Below, piece by piece: positions 51,700 to 62,542 of a DNA stretch of 64,000 nucleotides. The DNA is taken from the NCBI GenBank assembly GCA_022749755.1, contig CM040445.1, positions 7,957,182 through 8,021,181 of the forward strand, given 5' to 3'. The position numbers and the translations under genes were made by a program. This stretch comes from Azadirachta indica (taxonomy: Eukaryota; Streptophyta; Magnoliopsida; Sapindales; Meliaceae). Numbering within the stretch: position 1 is the stretch's first letter; the number at the start of each line of letters is the position of its first letter. A model generated the notes under the pieces. The model was not told the DNA's origin and searched no databases. It was given only the letters and a program-made list of their open reading frames with translations.

Positions 51700-54600
51700 T
51701 TCATACATTGAATTTCAATCTTTTATCAAATTTTAAACTATCTTCTTGACTTAATCCATAATTCTCGTCAATATCACGTTTTGTGATAGTAAACTCCATC
51801 TGAAGAAAACAAAAGAAAAATTAGAGTCAATTAATACAAAAATATATAAAAAGAATTAAAACTTACGAGAACAATTACAAAGTAAACTACCTAGAACAGC
51901 AACTCTTTTGGGCAAGAAACTACCTACAGCAACAGCTATTCTAGTGCATTTCTAGAACAGTTCCCATGCATGATTTTTGTAATATATTGTTTTCATTTTG
52001 AAAATTATTCGACTGCTATTATGTACTAACTTTTCTTTCCCATTTGGTATTACTTCTCTCTCTTGTTATCTTTTTTTCTTCTTAAGTTATGACAGGAGTA
52101 TTAATGGGTGCTCATTCCCTAGTTAATGAAAGATGATAAAGTAAAAGGGACTTATTACAACAAGTGTGAAGTTGGACAAAGTCTCTTGGCTCAGCTTAAT
52201 TAATTGACGTGACATTGCCTAATAATTAATTTCAAATCTCTATCTTTCTTCTTGCTGGTCAATTTAGGAGTGTTAAAAATTCAATCCGGTCCACTCAATT
52301 CGCTTAATTCAATTTAATCCAATCAATTTTTAATGAGTTTGATAAATTAATGAATCAAGTTAAATTTAAAAAATTGAAATTTACTTACAACGAATTGAAA
52401 TATAAATTCACATTGTCAATTGGTTAAAATTCGATTGATCTACTAAAAATAATATAATAAAAATATTTTAAATAAAATAAAATAAATGTGTATAATAAAT
52501 CTAATAATTTTAATTATTAGTATTTAAAAAATAAAATAAAATAAAGAAAAAGAAATAAAAAAATAGTAAAATAAAAAAGAAAGAAAAAAAAGTAGTGTTA
52601 TAATTTTGTAGCGCAAAAAAAAATGATTATTAAAATTATAAAATAAAATAAAATAGAAAAGAAAATAGTTTACCCTCAATTGATAAATCCTAATCTTTCA
52701 TTGGGTTCAGTCATGGGCTGCTATGTGGCTTCACCTGCAAAATTCATTACCATTCATAAAATAATTTATTGAGCTCCATTCATTTCGCATTTAATTTGTT
52801 TTCTTCCCCCTAAATTTCTTAATTCTCATTGAAACCCAAAAATTTCAATTTCAATTTTTTTCTATTCTCACTAAATTCTTGTTCAATTACTTTCAACTTA
52901 GATTTAAAAGTATTTTTAATATTTTGTAATAGATCTATAAATATTAGTGTTTAATTTCCATATATAATTATATCTATTGAAATTTTCTTTTATAATTATA
53001 TATAATTTTGTATCATTCAATTTATACCAAAAAAAAAAATTGTGGTTGATTATACTGGCCGAATATACTAATTTCTTGGATTTTTTGGTTTATTTTCTTT
53101 TGGTTATTACTACTATTTCTTTGTCATCTTATACATAATATAATTTTATTTTTATACTCCTCGTGATTTTGTGAGCCTCTTTTGGCATTACCAAATTTTT
53201 TATTATTTTGTTTTCCTTCTTAATAAAGTTTCTCTAAACTTATTATTGAAGACTAATTTAATATTTTTTTATATATTTATTTTTATTAATTTTTAATTAA
53301 TATATTTCAATATTTCTTTGAAAGTTTAAATATTTTATATACTATTATCTCAATTGATTTTGTCAATAAAATATAATCAATATTAAAATTAAAATATTTT
53401 TAATTTATTTGAATTGATTCAAATCTAATCGGATTTGAAAATTTTTTTAATAGATTGAATCGGATTGGATTCTATCATCCAGTTGAATTAAAAAAAATTC
53501 AAATCTGTTTATTACTTGATTGAATATAAATTTAATAAAATCCGATCAATTTGATTTGTTGAATATACAGTTATATTCAACTAAAGATCTATTAGTGTAA
53601 CCCTATGCCATACGGCAACAAAATCAATATAAGTGTGAAATCATAACCCCATTAGATTCTTTTCTTTCTTTCTTTTTTTCTAATAGCATACATAAGATAA
53701 AAAGTAAAGATGTCAACTTCCTTAGATCCACATGACAAATTAGCTAGTAATTTCAATATTATATCAAAATTATATAATAATCCAATAATTTTTTCATTGG
53801 TTCAATTCTTGTTTCTAACTTTTTTTTTTTTACAATTTTATCTTAAATTATTATATAACTTTGATCAATTTTATTTTCATTATACTATTTATTAAAAAAA
53901 CTATTAAAATAGATTGTAAATAATTATGTAAGTGTATTTATTGTCCTAAATATATATATATATATATTGTCACTATAATTTGGAGAAAGAAAATAAGCAA
54001 AAGAATCTTGAAATTGCCAACATTATAAATGATCAAAAACTTTTAAAGGAATGCTGAAACCATTGAATTTAACAAAACCTGTTTGTCGTAAACTAATCAA
54101 CATTACAAATGAGTTTTTTGTCCACAATCTACATTCCAACACATTATGACCCTTTTTGTGACCTTAAAAGTTCATTAATTCAATCAATAAAGTATGCATT
54201 TAAAATAGTAGTTACTTTAAGAATCTTAACAGGACTTATGTTGACATAAATAAATGTCAAGAAATAGTTTATTTGAGATGGATTTTATGTCAAGATATTC
54301 TTTTTTCTTTTAATCATAATAAAAATGTAAATATTATCCATAAAATATGAAAAAATAAAAGATGCAATTCATATACATTTAAAAACATATCTTTAAAATA
54401 CATAAATAATACTTACTTTTTCTTAAGTTTTCAACTCCATATTCTTGTCCTCTTTTAAAAAAATTTAAAAATAAAAAGAAATTTTTCTCAAAAACATTTA
54501 AAAAACATATCTCCTACATATAGGAAGAATTCTTACCAAATTTTCAAGATTTCAACTCTTCAAATCCTCTTATTTTGGAGAATGATTTTGATTTTAGAGC

Positions 54601-56590
54601 CTTCTATAGACAAAACAACGTATGTTCAAACCTTAATACCTAAATTACAGGTTTATTACAGCCCAAGATAAATCTTTTATAATAAAATGGATTGTTCATT
54701 CTAATGATCTTTAAATTACATAACATAACTTGCTTGCTGTCATAATATGCCAACAAATATGACCCTAACGAGAAGAACACAATAAGTTGCTACTAAAGAC
54801 TAATCAGTCTCTTCCAACTAACACTTTACCTCCCTTGAGTAGATGTTGCTCCAAGCAGTTGCAATAATTATTAGCTTCTCCGTAGTCAAGGCCATGGTCA
54901 TAATCTAAGTAACTACCGACGCTATAGAAGTTACTATAAAGGCAAGCTATGCAAACCAAAAAAATGAAACTGCTTTGTATAGAAAAATAAAGAAAGAAGA
55001 CATACTCAAAATAGACCTTTTGAAAGCACTTCTGATTGGTGTGAGATACAAAGCATTGGGTATGCATTTGTCATATACCTAAACATTTCATGAATCTCTA
55101 TCGAACCTCCATAAAAGTCTTTAAGCCTTAACTTCTACAACAATGAGGATGGGAATACTACAACTTAATTATTGATGAAAATATTAATATCAATTAATAT
55201 AAAATTACATTAAAGACTTTTGAAGATCACTACATGTCAACTAGAATAGTTGTCAAACATCTAGTTCTATACATTCATAAGCAAAAAATGTCTTTAAATA
55301 AATAGAAGAGCCCTTGATGTTGTATGGTTATTATCTATATGGATTTTAACTTACCATCACCTATTATTTATCTAGAACCCTTGACTAAGTTATCTTTGTT
55401 AGCCTCTAAACCTTTTAGTTGGATTATTTATTTTAGTTTCTATAACCCTTGATAGATGATATTTACCATCTACTCTATGGATTATTGTTTTGATGGGATA
55501 TTGGCAAATACCTCTTTCATGAACATTTACTTCTCTTGAATCGTTATTTAACTGTCCAATTCAAATAAAATTACCATAATAATAAAATTACCATAATACC
55601 CTTAAAATGTTACTTTTGCAAGGCAAAAACAGAGAACTTATAACTTAGTTTTCTGTTATGGTTTTGGGTTTTCTTGTTGCAGGCTGGTCCAGCTGATCCA
55701 TTTTAGAAGCAACCCCTTTTTGGCAAGCAAAAATCCAACGCATATGGATTCCGAGTATAGAATGTTAAAAACAGAAGTGAAAATAAGCAAGTTAAAATGC
55801 TGTTTGAAGCTTTTACTTTCCGACATAAAGATATACACAGGTGCATTTTCCAACTTCCTCAATCCACACTCACATGAGCTATGTACTTTCAAATAAGCCA
55901 ATTACATACCTTACACATATTGAGCTCCCAATTATGTGTCCTTCACATACATTGTATTTAAAGCTAAAATTGATCACAACCAAGTTAAACAAATTACCCA
56001 CAAAAATATGAAAAACAAATTATTTTAATAAGAGTACTTTTTTCCATAATTTCTTTCCATGTGTTTAGAAGCACTGAACAAAACACAAAAGAAAAGGTTC
56101 AATACACTTTTATCATAACACCCTTAAAACAAAAGGTAATCTAATGCAAATGAACGTTTATAAGAGAGATAAGTGCTGCCTTTCCTCACAATTTTTCCCC
56201 CTCATATCTTTGTGTGTTAAAAGGTATGTATAAATACCCTGAATTTGATAAGAATACTTTTCCTCCCCGCAGAATTGCCTCCAAGATTAAGCCAAGCACT
56301 GCTTTGACATGTAGATAATACATCGCATTTGGATTGTCCTTCCAACGCTTCATGTAAAAATCAAGTACCATTTGGAACAAACTAGGGAGGGTATAACACT
56401 TTCACAAAACGTTTCCAACCAGAACTGTTTCAATCTTGGTTTTAAATTATGAAGCCCAAAACTCATATGAGCCGATTTTGTTTTAAAAGGCATAATAGGA
56501 ACATTTACTTCAGGCCTTCATATTCCAACCAGAACTGTTTACAACATAAGATGTTCATGGAGCCCAATTCAAGATCAGACTGCAACACAA
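51700..56590. other. Gene-poor region; nothing assignable
   Basis: AT-rich, with a degenerate repeat at ~52270-53580 rich in AATCCAATC/GATTGGATT words on both strands (probably an old mobile element) and TA microsatellites near 53950. Minus-strand open frames at 54804-55067, 55656-55901 and 56186-56380 have no recognisable domain. The stretch after ~55600 could be the 3' part of the snoRNA host transcript. The 17-base word CCAACCAGAACTGTTT occurs twice (56414 and 56525). Confidence 0.4.
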
Positions 56591-56593
56591 ACA

Positions 56594-56658
56594 TTATATT
56601 CAGATCTCCGTTCTTGTTCAACAATCATCAGGCCTTCAGCTTTATGTCATCGCGTCAT
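56594..56658 (-). ncRNA. Candidate box C/D snoRNA (weak)
   Basis: On the minus strand, GCGATGA (C-like, 56647-56653), GCTGA (D', 56636-56639), CTGATGA (C', ~56625-56631) and ATCTGA (D, 56600-56603) fall in the right order and spacing in ~60 nt. The C box has one mismatch and the terminal stem is poor. The guide before box D (GAACAAGAACGGAGAT) was not confidently matched to an rRNA; eight bases (AAGAACGG) fit CCGTTCTT in 18S. It lies in line with the cluster, which is the main support. Confidence 0.35.
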
Positions 56659-56737
56659 ATTGAAATCCTTGTAAAATAGCAAGTATTCACAAACAGACGA
56701 GCATGCATTTAACATCCTCATAGCAGATAAGAGATGA

Positions 56738-56809
56738 GTTGCCTCAGATCAAGTTCTGTTCATTGCATATGAATATGCTCATAGTATATTTATCACCATC
56801 ATAGGCAAC
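56738..56809 (-). ncRNA. Box C/D snoRNA (cluster member 5)
   Basis: A 72-nt minus-strand RNA with a perfect 6-bp terminal stem: GTTGCC(T) next to box C ATGATGG (56796-56802) and GGCAAC next to box D CTGA (56744-56747). The internal D'-side segment GATAAATATAC is shared in part with the snoRNA at 58147-58211 (CAAATATAC), suggesting the same D' target; GTATATTTA in plant 18S is a possible partner (9 bp). The D-guide (AACAGAACTTGAT) target was not identified. Confidence 0.65.
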
Positions 56810-57074
56810 AATACAGCTGCCTAGAAGACAAAACAATGAAGGGGGGTGTCACCAACTGCAATTGGTAACAACCACCAATACACACACTAAAGCTTTTCAT
56901 TTAAAATGTGACAATCACAAGAGTAAAAGATAACAAAATCGATTTTCCAAAGAAAACCACTGTCAAAATTTTCATAGGCCACAACTTGACAGAAAACATG
57001 CAAGCAATCCCCTATTACTATGAACAAAATTGTTTGCTCAGCTTGCTGTAGAAATGCAAAATTACATGCTCTCA

Positions 57075-57157
57075 ATCTGCCTCAGAGGTAGTGACAATTA
57101 GGTATCATCATAATAATATCTGATAATACGTGCATTTGAGATGCATCATTGGCAAAT
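57075..57157 (-). ncRNA. Box C/D snoRNA, dual 18S guide, U45-like (cluster member 4)
   Basis: An 83-nt minus-strand RNA. Terminal stem ATTTGCC/GGCAGAT (7 pairs, one G-U) brackets box C ATGATGC (57143-57149) and box D CTGA (57082-57085); an exact C' box ATGATGA lies at 57105-57111. The guide before D reads ATTGTCACTACCT, complementary to AGGTAGTGACAAT of 18S rRNA over 13 bases (57086-57098). The guide before the D'-like ATCAG reads TGCACGTATTA, complementary to TAATACGTGCA of plant 18S over 11 bases (57124-57134), the site guided by human U45. Predicted role: 2'-O-methylation of two 18S nucleotides in the nucleolus. Confidence 0.82.
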
Positions 57158-57407
57158 CAAGAACGTTGGAAGTGCAACATCAAAACATGTTCTATTATTC
57201 AAGTGTATAAATTACAAAATTATGGGAAACATAGGTTGAAGCAAGAAATAAATTATGTTATCATTATAGGAAAAAAAAAGTTAGGGTTACCAAATGCATA
57301 AATCCATTCTATGCTTTGGCACGATAGCAAGGCAATACAAGTAGTACCACAAGTCTAATCTTTTCTAAATATAAGCATGCATGTATAGGCATAATCTAAC
57401 ATGCTTA

Positions 57408-57486
57408 CGCATCAAAAAGATTCCCATATACAAAACCTCATACTCCAAGAATGCTGATGTCCCTGTCTATTTTATCATCACTTGCA
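57408..57486 (-). ncRNA. Box C/D snoRNA, 25S guide, diverged paralogue (cluster member 3)
   Basis: Minus-strand copy of the snoRNA at 57919-58005. It shares GCAAGTGATGATAAAATAGA followed by CAGGGACATCAG exactly, keeps the 12-base guide TAGACAGGGACA (57458-57469) and the TGGGAATCT guide (57418-57426), and has the same GCA/TGC end pairing. Box C GTGATGA (57475-57481) is perfect, but box D is TTGA (57412-57415) in place of CTGA and the C' region is lost. The D-guide function may therefore be impaired. Confidence 0.65.
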
Positions 57487-57579
57487 GAAAGAAAAGAGAG
57501 TTTTAGCAGCCAAGTCCTACCAAAAGCTAGTGGCATGTGATGAACAAGAACAGTGAGAGCAACTGAGGTGCTTCAGCTC

Positions 57580-57627
57580 AACCTTTTTAATCATAATAAA
57601 TATAACCTTTTTAATCATAATAAATAT
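57580..57627. repeat. 24-bp perfect tandem duplication
   Basis: AACCTTTTTAATCATAATAA plus ATAT is present twice head to tail (57580-57603 and 57604-57627) with no differences, in a spacer of the snoRNA cluster. Confidence 0.9.
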
Positions 57628-57918
57628 CATGGTAATTCTAGATAGAGCCATCAGAAGCACCCAATGAGTTTTAAAACAAACCATAATAGTAAGTGATCTA
57701 CTGTACAATGTTGATATTATTAAACAGGGCATCACAGAAATTGACAAAGATAGAAGACAATACAAATAACGTATCATCGCACCAACTCAGAAATATAAAA
57801 TGTGAAAATGTAACTCAAATTCAGAATGTACAAAGCACCAAAACAAATGACAAATATTGAAAAGACGGAACAAATTACAACTCAAGATAAAACAGCAGAT
57901 ATCAAAACAAGATTATAA

Positions 57919-58005
57919 TAGCATCAGAGAGATTCCCATTAGACTAAGTCATCATTCTCCCAAGGGAGTGACTGATGTCCCTGTCTATTTTATCATCACT
58001 TGCAT
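57919..58005 (-). ncRNA. Box C/D snoRNA, dual 25S guide (cluster member 2)
   Basis: An ~87-nt minus-strand RNA with box C GTGATGA (57993-57999), C' ATGATGA (57949-57955) and box D CTGA (57924-57927), closed by a short GCA/TGC stem. The guide before D, TGGGAATCTC, pairs with GAGATTCCCA of 25S/28S rRNA (10 bp, 57929-57938); human U79 uses the same guide. The D'-side guide, TAGACAGGGACA, pairs with TGTCCCTGTCTA of plant 25S (12 bp, 57976-57987). In plant 25S these two target words are adjacent (GAGATTCCCACTGTCCCTGTCTA), so one snoRNA would mark two close sites. Confidence 0.85.
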
Positions 58006-58146
58006 ACTTCAAGAAAAGTCCTTGATAATAACAAACCTCATAAACACAAATGGGTATCTTAAAATAATAACTCAGATCTACTAAAACAAGAGACACGATT
58101 GGAAACAAAAAAAAAAAAAGAAACTTTCGTTTAGAACACAGCCTCA

Positions 58147-58211
58147 ATGCCTCAGATTAGTTTAATTTCATAGATATTAATCTCAAAGTATATTTGAAAC
58201 CATCACAGGCA
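58147..58211 (-). ncRNA. Box C/D snoRNA (cluster member 1)
   Basis: A 65-nt minus-strand RNA with box C GTGATGG (58200-58206), box D CTGA (58152-58155) and a TGCC/GGCA terminal stem with one bulged T. It shares the TGATGG box C and the AAATATACT.TGAG segment with the member at 56738-56809, so the two are probably old paralogues. Guide before D (AATTAAACTAAT) was not matched to an rRNA. Confidence 0.6.
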
Positions 58212-58399
58212 CAGGCATATCATGAACAAAGCAAAATAAACCATGAATCGAAGGAGAAAAAATTCGAACTTTACCAAAAGCGGACAATAAAGAAAACAAA
58301 ACTACTGCATTTCATAAGGGGGCATTCATCAATGACTTGTTATAGCGGCACGAAAGGTGGAAGAAGGGGTTTTTCAGATTCAAAGAGAGGCAACGATCG

Positions 58400-58408
58400 T
58401 TAGGGTTT
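58400..58408 (-). promoter_or_regulatory. Telo box at the head of the snoRNA cluster
   Basis: AAACCCTAA on the minus strand, ~190 bp upstream of the first snoRNA. Telo boxes with site II motifs are typical of plant ribosomal-protein and snoRNA gene promoters. Site II-like TGGGCY words also occur at 58935-58940 (+), 58975-58980 (-) and 59003-59010 (-, ATGGGCCT), about 530-600 bp further upstream. Confidence 0.65.
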
Positions 58409-58424
58409 GGAGGAGAGGTGTGTG

Positions 58425-58430
58425 TATATA
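58425..58430 (-). promoter_or_regulatory. Possible TATA box of the snoRNA host transcript
   Basis: TATATA on the minus strand, 17 bp upstream of the telo box, followed by a pyrimidine/CA-rich stretch suitable for initiation. In AT-rich DNA this alone is weak; its place next to the telo box raises it. Confidence 0.4.
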
Positions 58431-58631
58431 TGCTGAAGGGACAGAAATTAGGGCACAGAAGAAACTACTAGAGGACAGAGTTTAAGATAATCATAATGAT
58501 GCCCCTGAATTTGTAATTATTGTAGAATACCCACAGTTCTTTGTTGAATAATAACATTGTAGTCCCTTAGCTAATTAACCTGTATACAATAACATAATAA
58601 GATACAGCGTGTTAGTGTTTGTGTCAAATAA

Positions 58632-58875
58632 GGAGAATGTCCTTTACCTTTATTTTTTAAAAAAATATCTTATTATTTTTTTATATTTTTTTAAATATTT
58701 TATTATTTTTTATTTTTTTATTTTACCTTTCAATTCAATTAATTTATAAAATAATAAAATTAAAAATATTTAAAATATAAATGATAAAATTAAAATTTAG
58801 TGAGGTAATAAAATATTAAAAAAATATAGAGATAATGAGATATTAGTTCAAAAAGTAGGGGTAACGAATATTCTC
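58632..58875. repeat. Short inverted-repeat element (MITE-like)
   Basis: The left GAGAATGTCCTTTACCTTTA is mirrored at right by TAGGGGTAACGAATATTCTC, with TATCTTATTATTTTT against AGATAATGAGATATT inside. ~245 bp, AT-rich, no clear target duplication. Confidence 0.5.
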
Positions 58876-58879
58876 ACGT

Positions 58880-61592
58880 ATTACGCCAATTCTTAATATT
58901 TGTATAACTCTTCCCAGTCCTCGCCAGTTCCTAATGGGCTGGATCATGCATAACATTTGCTCTTGACCATCTTTAGCCCAATGGCCCCATTAAGTTCATT
59001 TGAGGCCCATATCGTTGTTGGGATGATAATTTTTCCCGAAATTTGGTAAGATATAAATTGATTCAAATACTTTCAACCTATAACACTGTAACTATTATAT
59101 ATTGGCAGGGTTTTTTCTTTTCTTTTTAAATAAAAAAACTATCACATTATAGTAATCAGATTCTGCTAAGAGTTTACGTACTAATATTTAACATAAATGA
59201 TGTAATTTTTGTCCTAAAAAAGAGAAGATTTAAAAATTCTTGATGGGTATGGATACTTTGAATAATAGGTTAGAATTACATGAATAAAGAGAATTTGGTG
59301 AGAGTTGAGTATGAGATTAATATTTTTTGTACCCAAATTTATACTCATCTTTTTTCTAATTTTATTTTAACTTTTTTGGTTTTAGAATGTTTAAATTAGT
59401 TTTTATGAGATTTTAGATTTAAAATAAATGGGTGAATGCATAATGTGAACAGAAATAGGTGTGAAAAATAATTTATTCGTCTTTTTTAAGAAAAGAGAAA
59501 ATTGTGCATCCTCTTTCTCCAACAAATACATTTTTTATAAGTACACTAATAGAGTAATTGGAAGAGATTGTCAAAGTAACTAATAGAACTCACTGGGTTA
59601 AACCCGAATTATCGATCAACTAAAAAATTTGGTAAGTTTTTTAAAGAAAGAAAGAATTAAAAATGAAGAGATTGGACAAAGAGAAAGTGAATTTCAACCC
59701 TCAAATCCTTCTATCAACTGAACAATGAAGCATTTATCACCTACACATTCACATTGACACATCTCTCAGCAACTTTTTTAATTTGTTATCTAATATTATT
59801 CTTGCTACTTCTATGCAAGGCAAATAATATTATTATTTAATTACTAAATTTTCCAATTAGCATACACACAAATAATACAAATTTTAAAAATTGAAGTAAT
59901 ATTTATATGTATTTGTTAATTTTACCATTTAATTCACTAAAGTACCAAAGTAGCATACACACAATAACCTTTGTTGGAATACATGTAAAATCATACGTGG
60001 ATTTATACATTTTATTTTTTTTTAATATTACATAATTATATGTACAATTTATTAATATCAGATCAAAAATTTATTAAAAATTGAGAGTTGAGATAACAGT
60101 GAGTTTAGTATCGCTCGTAAAATTTTTACTTTATTGAGAGAAAATGTACTTTTAATTGGGGGTATCTCCCTAAACTTTATCAATTTATATAATTATGGCA
60201 TGTTTTATGTATTGCATTGAACTTTATTTTTTCACTATATCGAAGAAAAAATTATAACTCCATTTTTGGCTCCCAAATTAAAGGAGTTTGTACTGTATAA
60301 AAAAATAATACAGTCTATTATAATTAGACTTGACTCGCATTTCTTATCGTTACCATTACTGTTTAAGAAATTATTTCTCATAAATATAAAGTTGAATTTT
60401 TAAATGTCAAAAATTTAACTTTATATTTACGATAAATAATTTTTCAAATGTCAAAATTTTAAATTTAAATTTATAACGAATAATTTTTTAAACGACGATG
60501 ATAATAGTATTATTACATAGAGCATTTGTTAAAATTTTTAATAGTACTTGTGATGATCTAAGATGAAAGTTGACATTGTTCCGCAATAATAGTACCTGTA
60601 ATAATAGTATTATTACGTATAAGTAATTTTGAATTATTTAATTATTAAAAAAAAAAAATAATAATATAAATTAAATAATAAAAATTTTATATAATTGATA
60701 TTTTTAGTAATTGACACGGTATAATATGACACCAAATATAATATTTTATTAAATTTTATTCAATATACTTTTTTATAATCTAATACCATTCAATTCATGA
60801 TAATTCAATCCAATGCGTCAGCCAAATTGGCCCTGTAACGTGACATTAAGGACGAATATATAGAGAGATTGCAATATATCTCTATGAAATTGACAGGAGC
60901 GACTGCAAATGTTTGTGCTACCACATCAAAACATTTCCACGTTACAATTAATTAATAAATTAAGTCCATGCCCCAAATCATCTTTTTCTTTCAATGATTC
61001 ATGCTTGCACTTTAAAAGTACAAAATCAAACCACATGGTGTTTGTTAAATGGTCGAATTAAAAGATCTGAAAATTTTCTCTTTTTCTTTTCTTTTGCGGT
61101 GGAAGGAAAATGAAGTAACATTTGAGGTTGTGGGACTCAGCCTAAAACGACAAAATCTACGAGGGGTTTTAACACTAAAACGACAAAGCTGTGCGAGTTT
61201 TCAAGAAGCGGGAAAGGACATTAATAACCACAGATTATGAATGAATATGAGACACGTGTGCAGTTACGTGCCATCCCATAACACACTTGACTTTGCCTTC
61301 ATCAGCTACGTGTCACCACCTCGCTGTCCTATCCTCTTTCGAATGTTAAATTTTTACCAATTTATTTAAATTAGTTTGCATGGGAAAATTTAATCTTATA
61401 AAAATTATTATTATTATTATTAAAATTTAAGAAAAGAATAACCCAATGAGTGATGAAAATTTTGAAACCACCGTAAATTAGAGGAAATAATTTTAATTTT
61501 GCTTGTGTTTTAATAACTACGTACAGGGATGAAAAAGAGAACTATTTGAAAGCTTGAGAGAATTGGAGCAGCAATCAAGCGTAATCATGTAG
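58880..61592. other. Gene-free AT-rich region
   Basis: No gene recognised. The site II-like motifs noted for the snoRNA cluster are at its left edge. ACACGTGTGC and CTACGTGTCA near 61250-61310 are G-box-like, without an evident gene to serve. An ATT microsatellite is at ~61406-61420. Confidence 0.4.
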
Positions 61593-61603
61593 TAAATTTA
61601 AAG

Positions 61604-62531
61604 AGATATTATCATATACCCCCCAAGATTTAGCATAATATCACTTAAGAAGTATTTGTTTTTTAAAATAATCACTTACCGCCTTTACTGTTATTCTTCT
61701 ATTTATGAGACTTAACAAAAGTAAGGATAATTATGTAACTTCAAGTAATACAAAAAATTAAAATTAAATTTAGTTACAAATAATAATATTTGTTTCTCTA
61801 CCAATTAAAAAAATACATAAAAAAATTATTGAAGAAAAGAGAAATAAACCCGAATGAGTATCCATTTCTCAACCAAATTAATCAAATAAAGTAAACAACC
61901 CAACTCATATCAAATTTTTATCAGTATAAAAAAACAATATTGAAGAAAAACCTACACCAACATTTAATCCAATTAACAACTAAAGTAAAATTTAAAAGGA
62001 CATATATATTCAAAGTTTCTTTTTCTTTTTCTTCAAAAATCTCCTCAAATAAATTGACATCGATTAGGGAGAGTTCGATGGGGTTAGAGGAGAAAATGGA
62101 GAAGGCTATAGTAGGAAGTTGCTGTTCTTGGCAAAGTCGTCAAAGGAGAAGCTGCAGCGGATGCAACAGTGTTCGAGCAACTGTTAGTAGAGTAATCATG
62201 GTTGTCGAAGTGTGAGCGCAGTGACCACAGTCTAGCTTTCAATGTGAGGAGGAAGGGGGTGGGAGAGTGGTGTAGCCGGGAAGGGGTGTTTAGAGAAAAG
62301 AGTGAGGGGGAGTATGACTGCTTATAATTTAGGAATTCAGGGTTTCCAAATAAATTGTTTTTAAGATTTATTATTATGCTTTATTTGGAAAGGGTAAAAA
62401 AGTAATTGTAATTGAATCTCTTAAGTCCCTTAAGAGGAAGGATAACAAAAGAGGTAATAAGTGATTATTTTTAAAAGATATTTTTTAGGTGATATTATGC
62501 CAAACTTCAAGGGAGATATGTGATAATACCT
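61604..62531. mobile_element. MULE-like non-autonomous element with exact 11-bp TSD
   Basis: Left end AGATATTATCATATACCCCC and right end read inward AGGTATTATCACATATCTCC start inverted repeats of ~150 bp (both continue TAGCATAATATCACTTAAGA / TGGCATAATATCACCTAAAA and TAATCACTTA). The 11-mer TAAATTTAAAG directly abuts both ends (61593-61603 and 62532-62542). 928 bp long. The interior is less AT-rich around 62060-62300 with a short open frame of no known family. Mutator-superfamily duplications are usually 9 bp but 9-11 occur; hence MULE-like. Confidence 0.8.
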
Positions 62532-62542
62532 TAAATTTAAAG

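Larger units (their letters stand above)
56590..58430 (-). ncRNA. Polycistronic snoRNA host transcript (inferred)
   Basis: Five box C/D snoRNAs plus one weak candidate lie on the same strand over 1.6 kb with no conserved protein frame between them. Plants commonly process several snoRNAs from one non-coding precursor, so a single minus-strand transcript starting near 58400 is the simplest reading. Spacers are AT-rich and 250-500 bp, longer than in compact clusters, so intronic release from a spliced non-coding host is also possible. The 3' end is not defined. Confidence 0.55.

Noticed and set aside
54804..55067. Minus-strand gene with exon-like end (VGSYLDYDHGLDYGEANNY)
   Set aside because: Somewhat coding-like, but no family recognised and no consistent exon chain could be built.
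57651..57735. Another box C/D snoRNA (GTGATGC ... TTCTGA, minus strand)
   Set aside because: Boxes are plausible and it sits within the cluster, but there is no terminal stem and no guide I could match; left out of the features.
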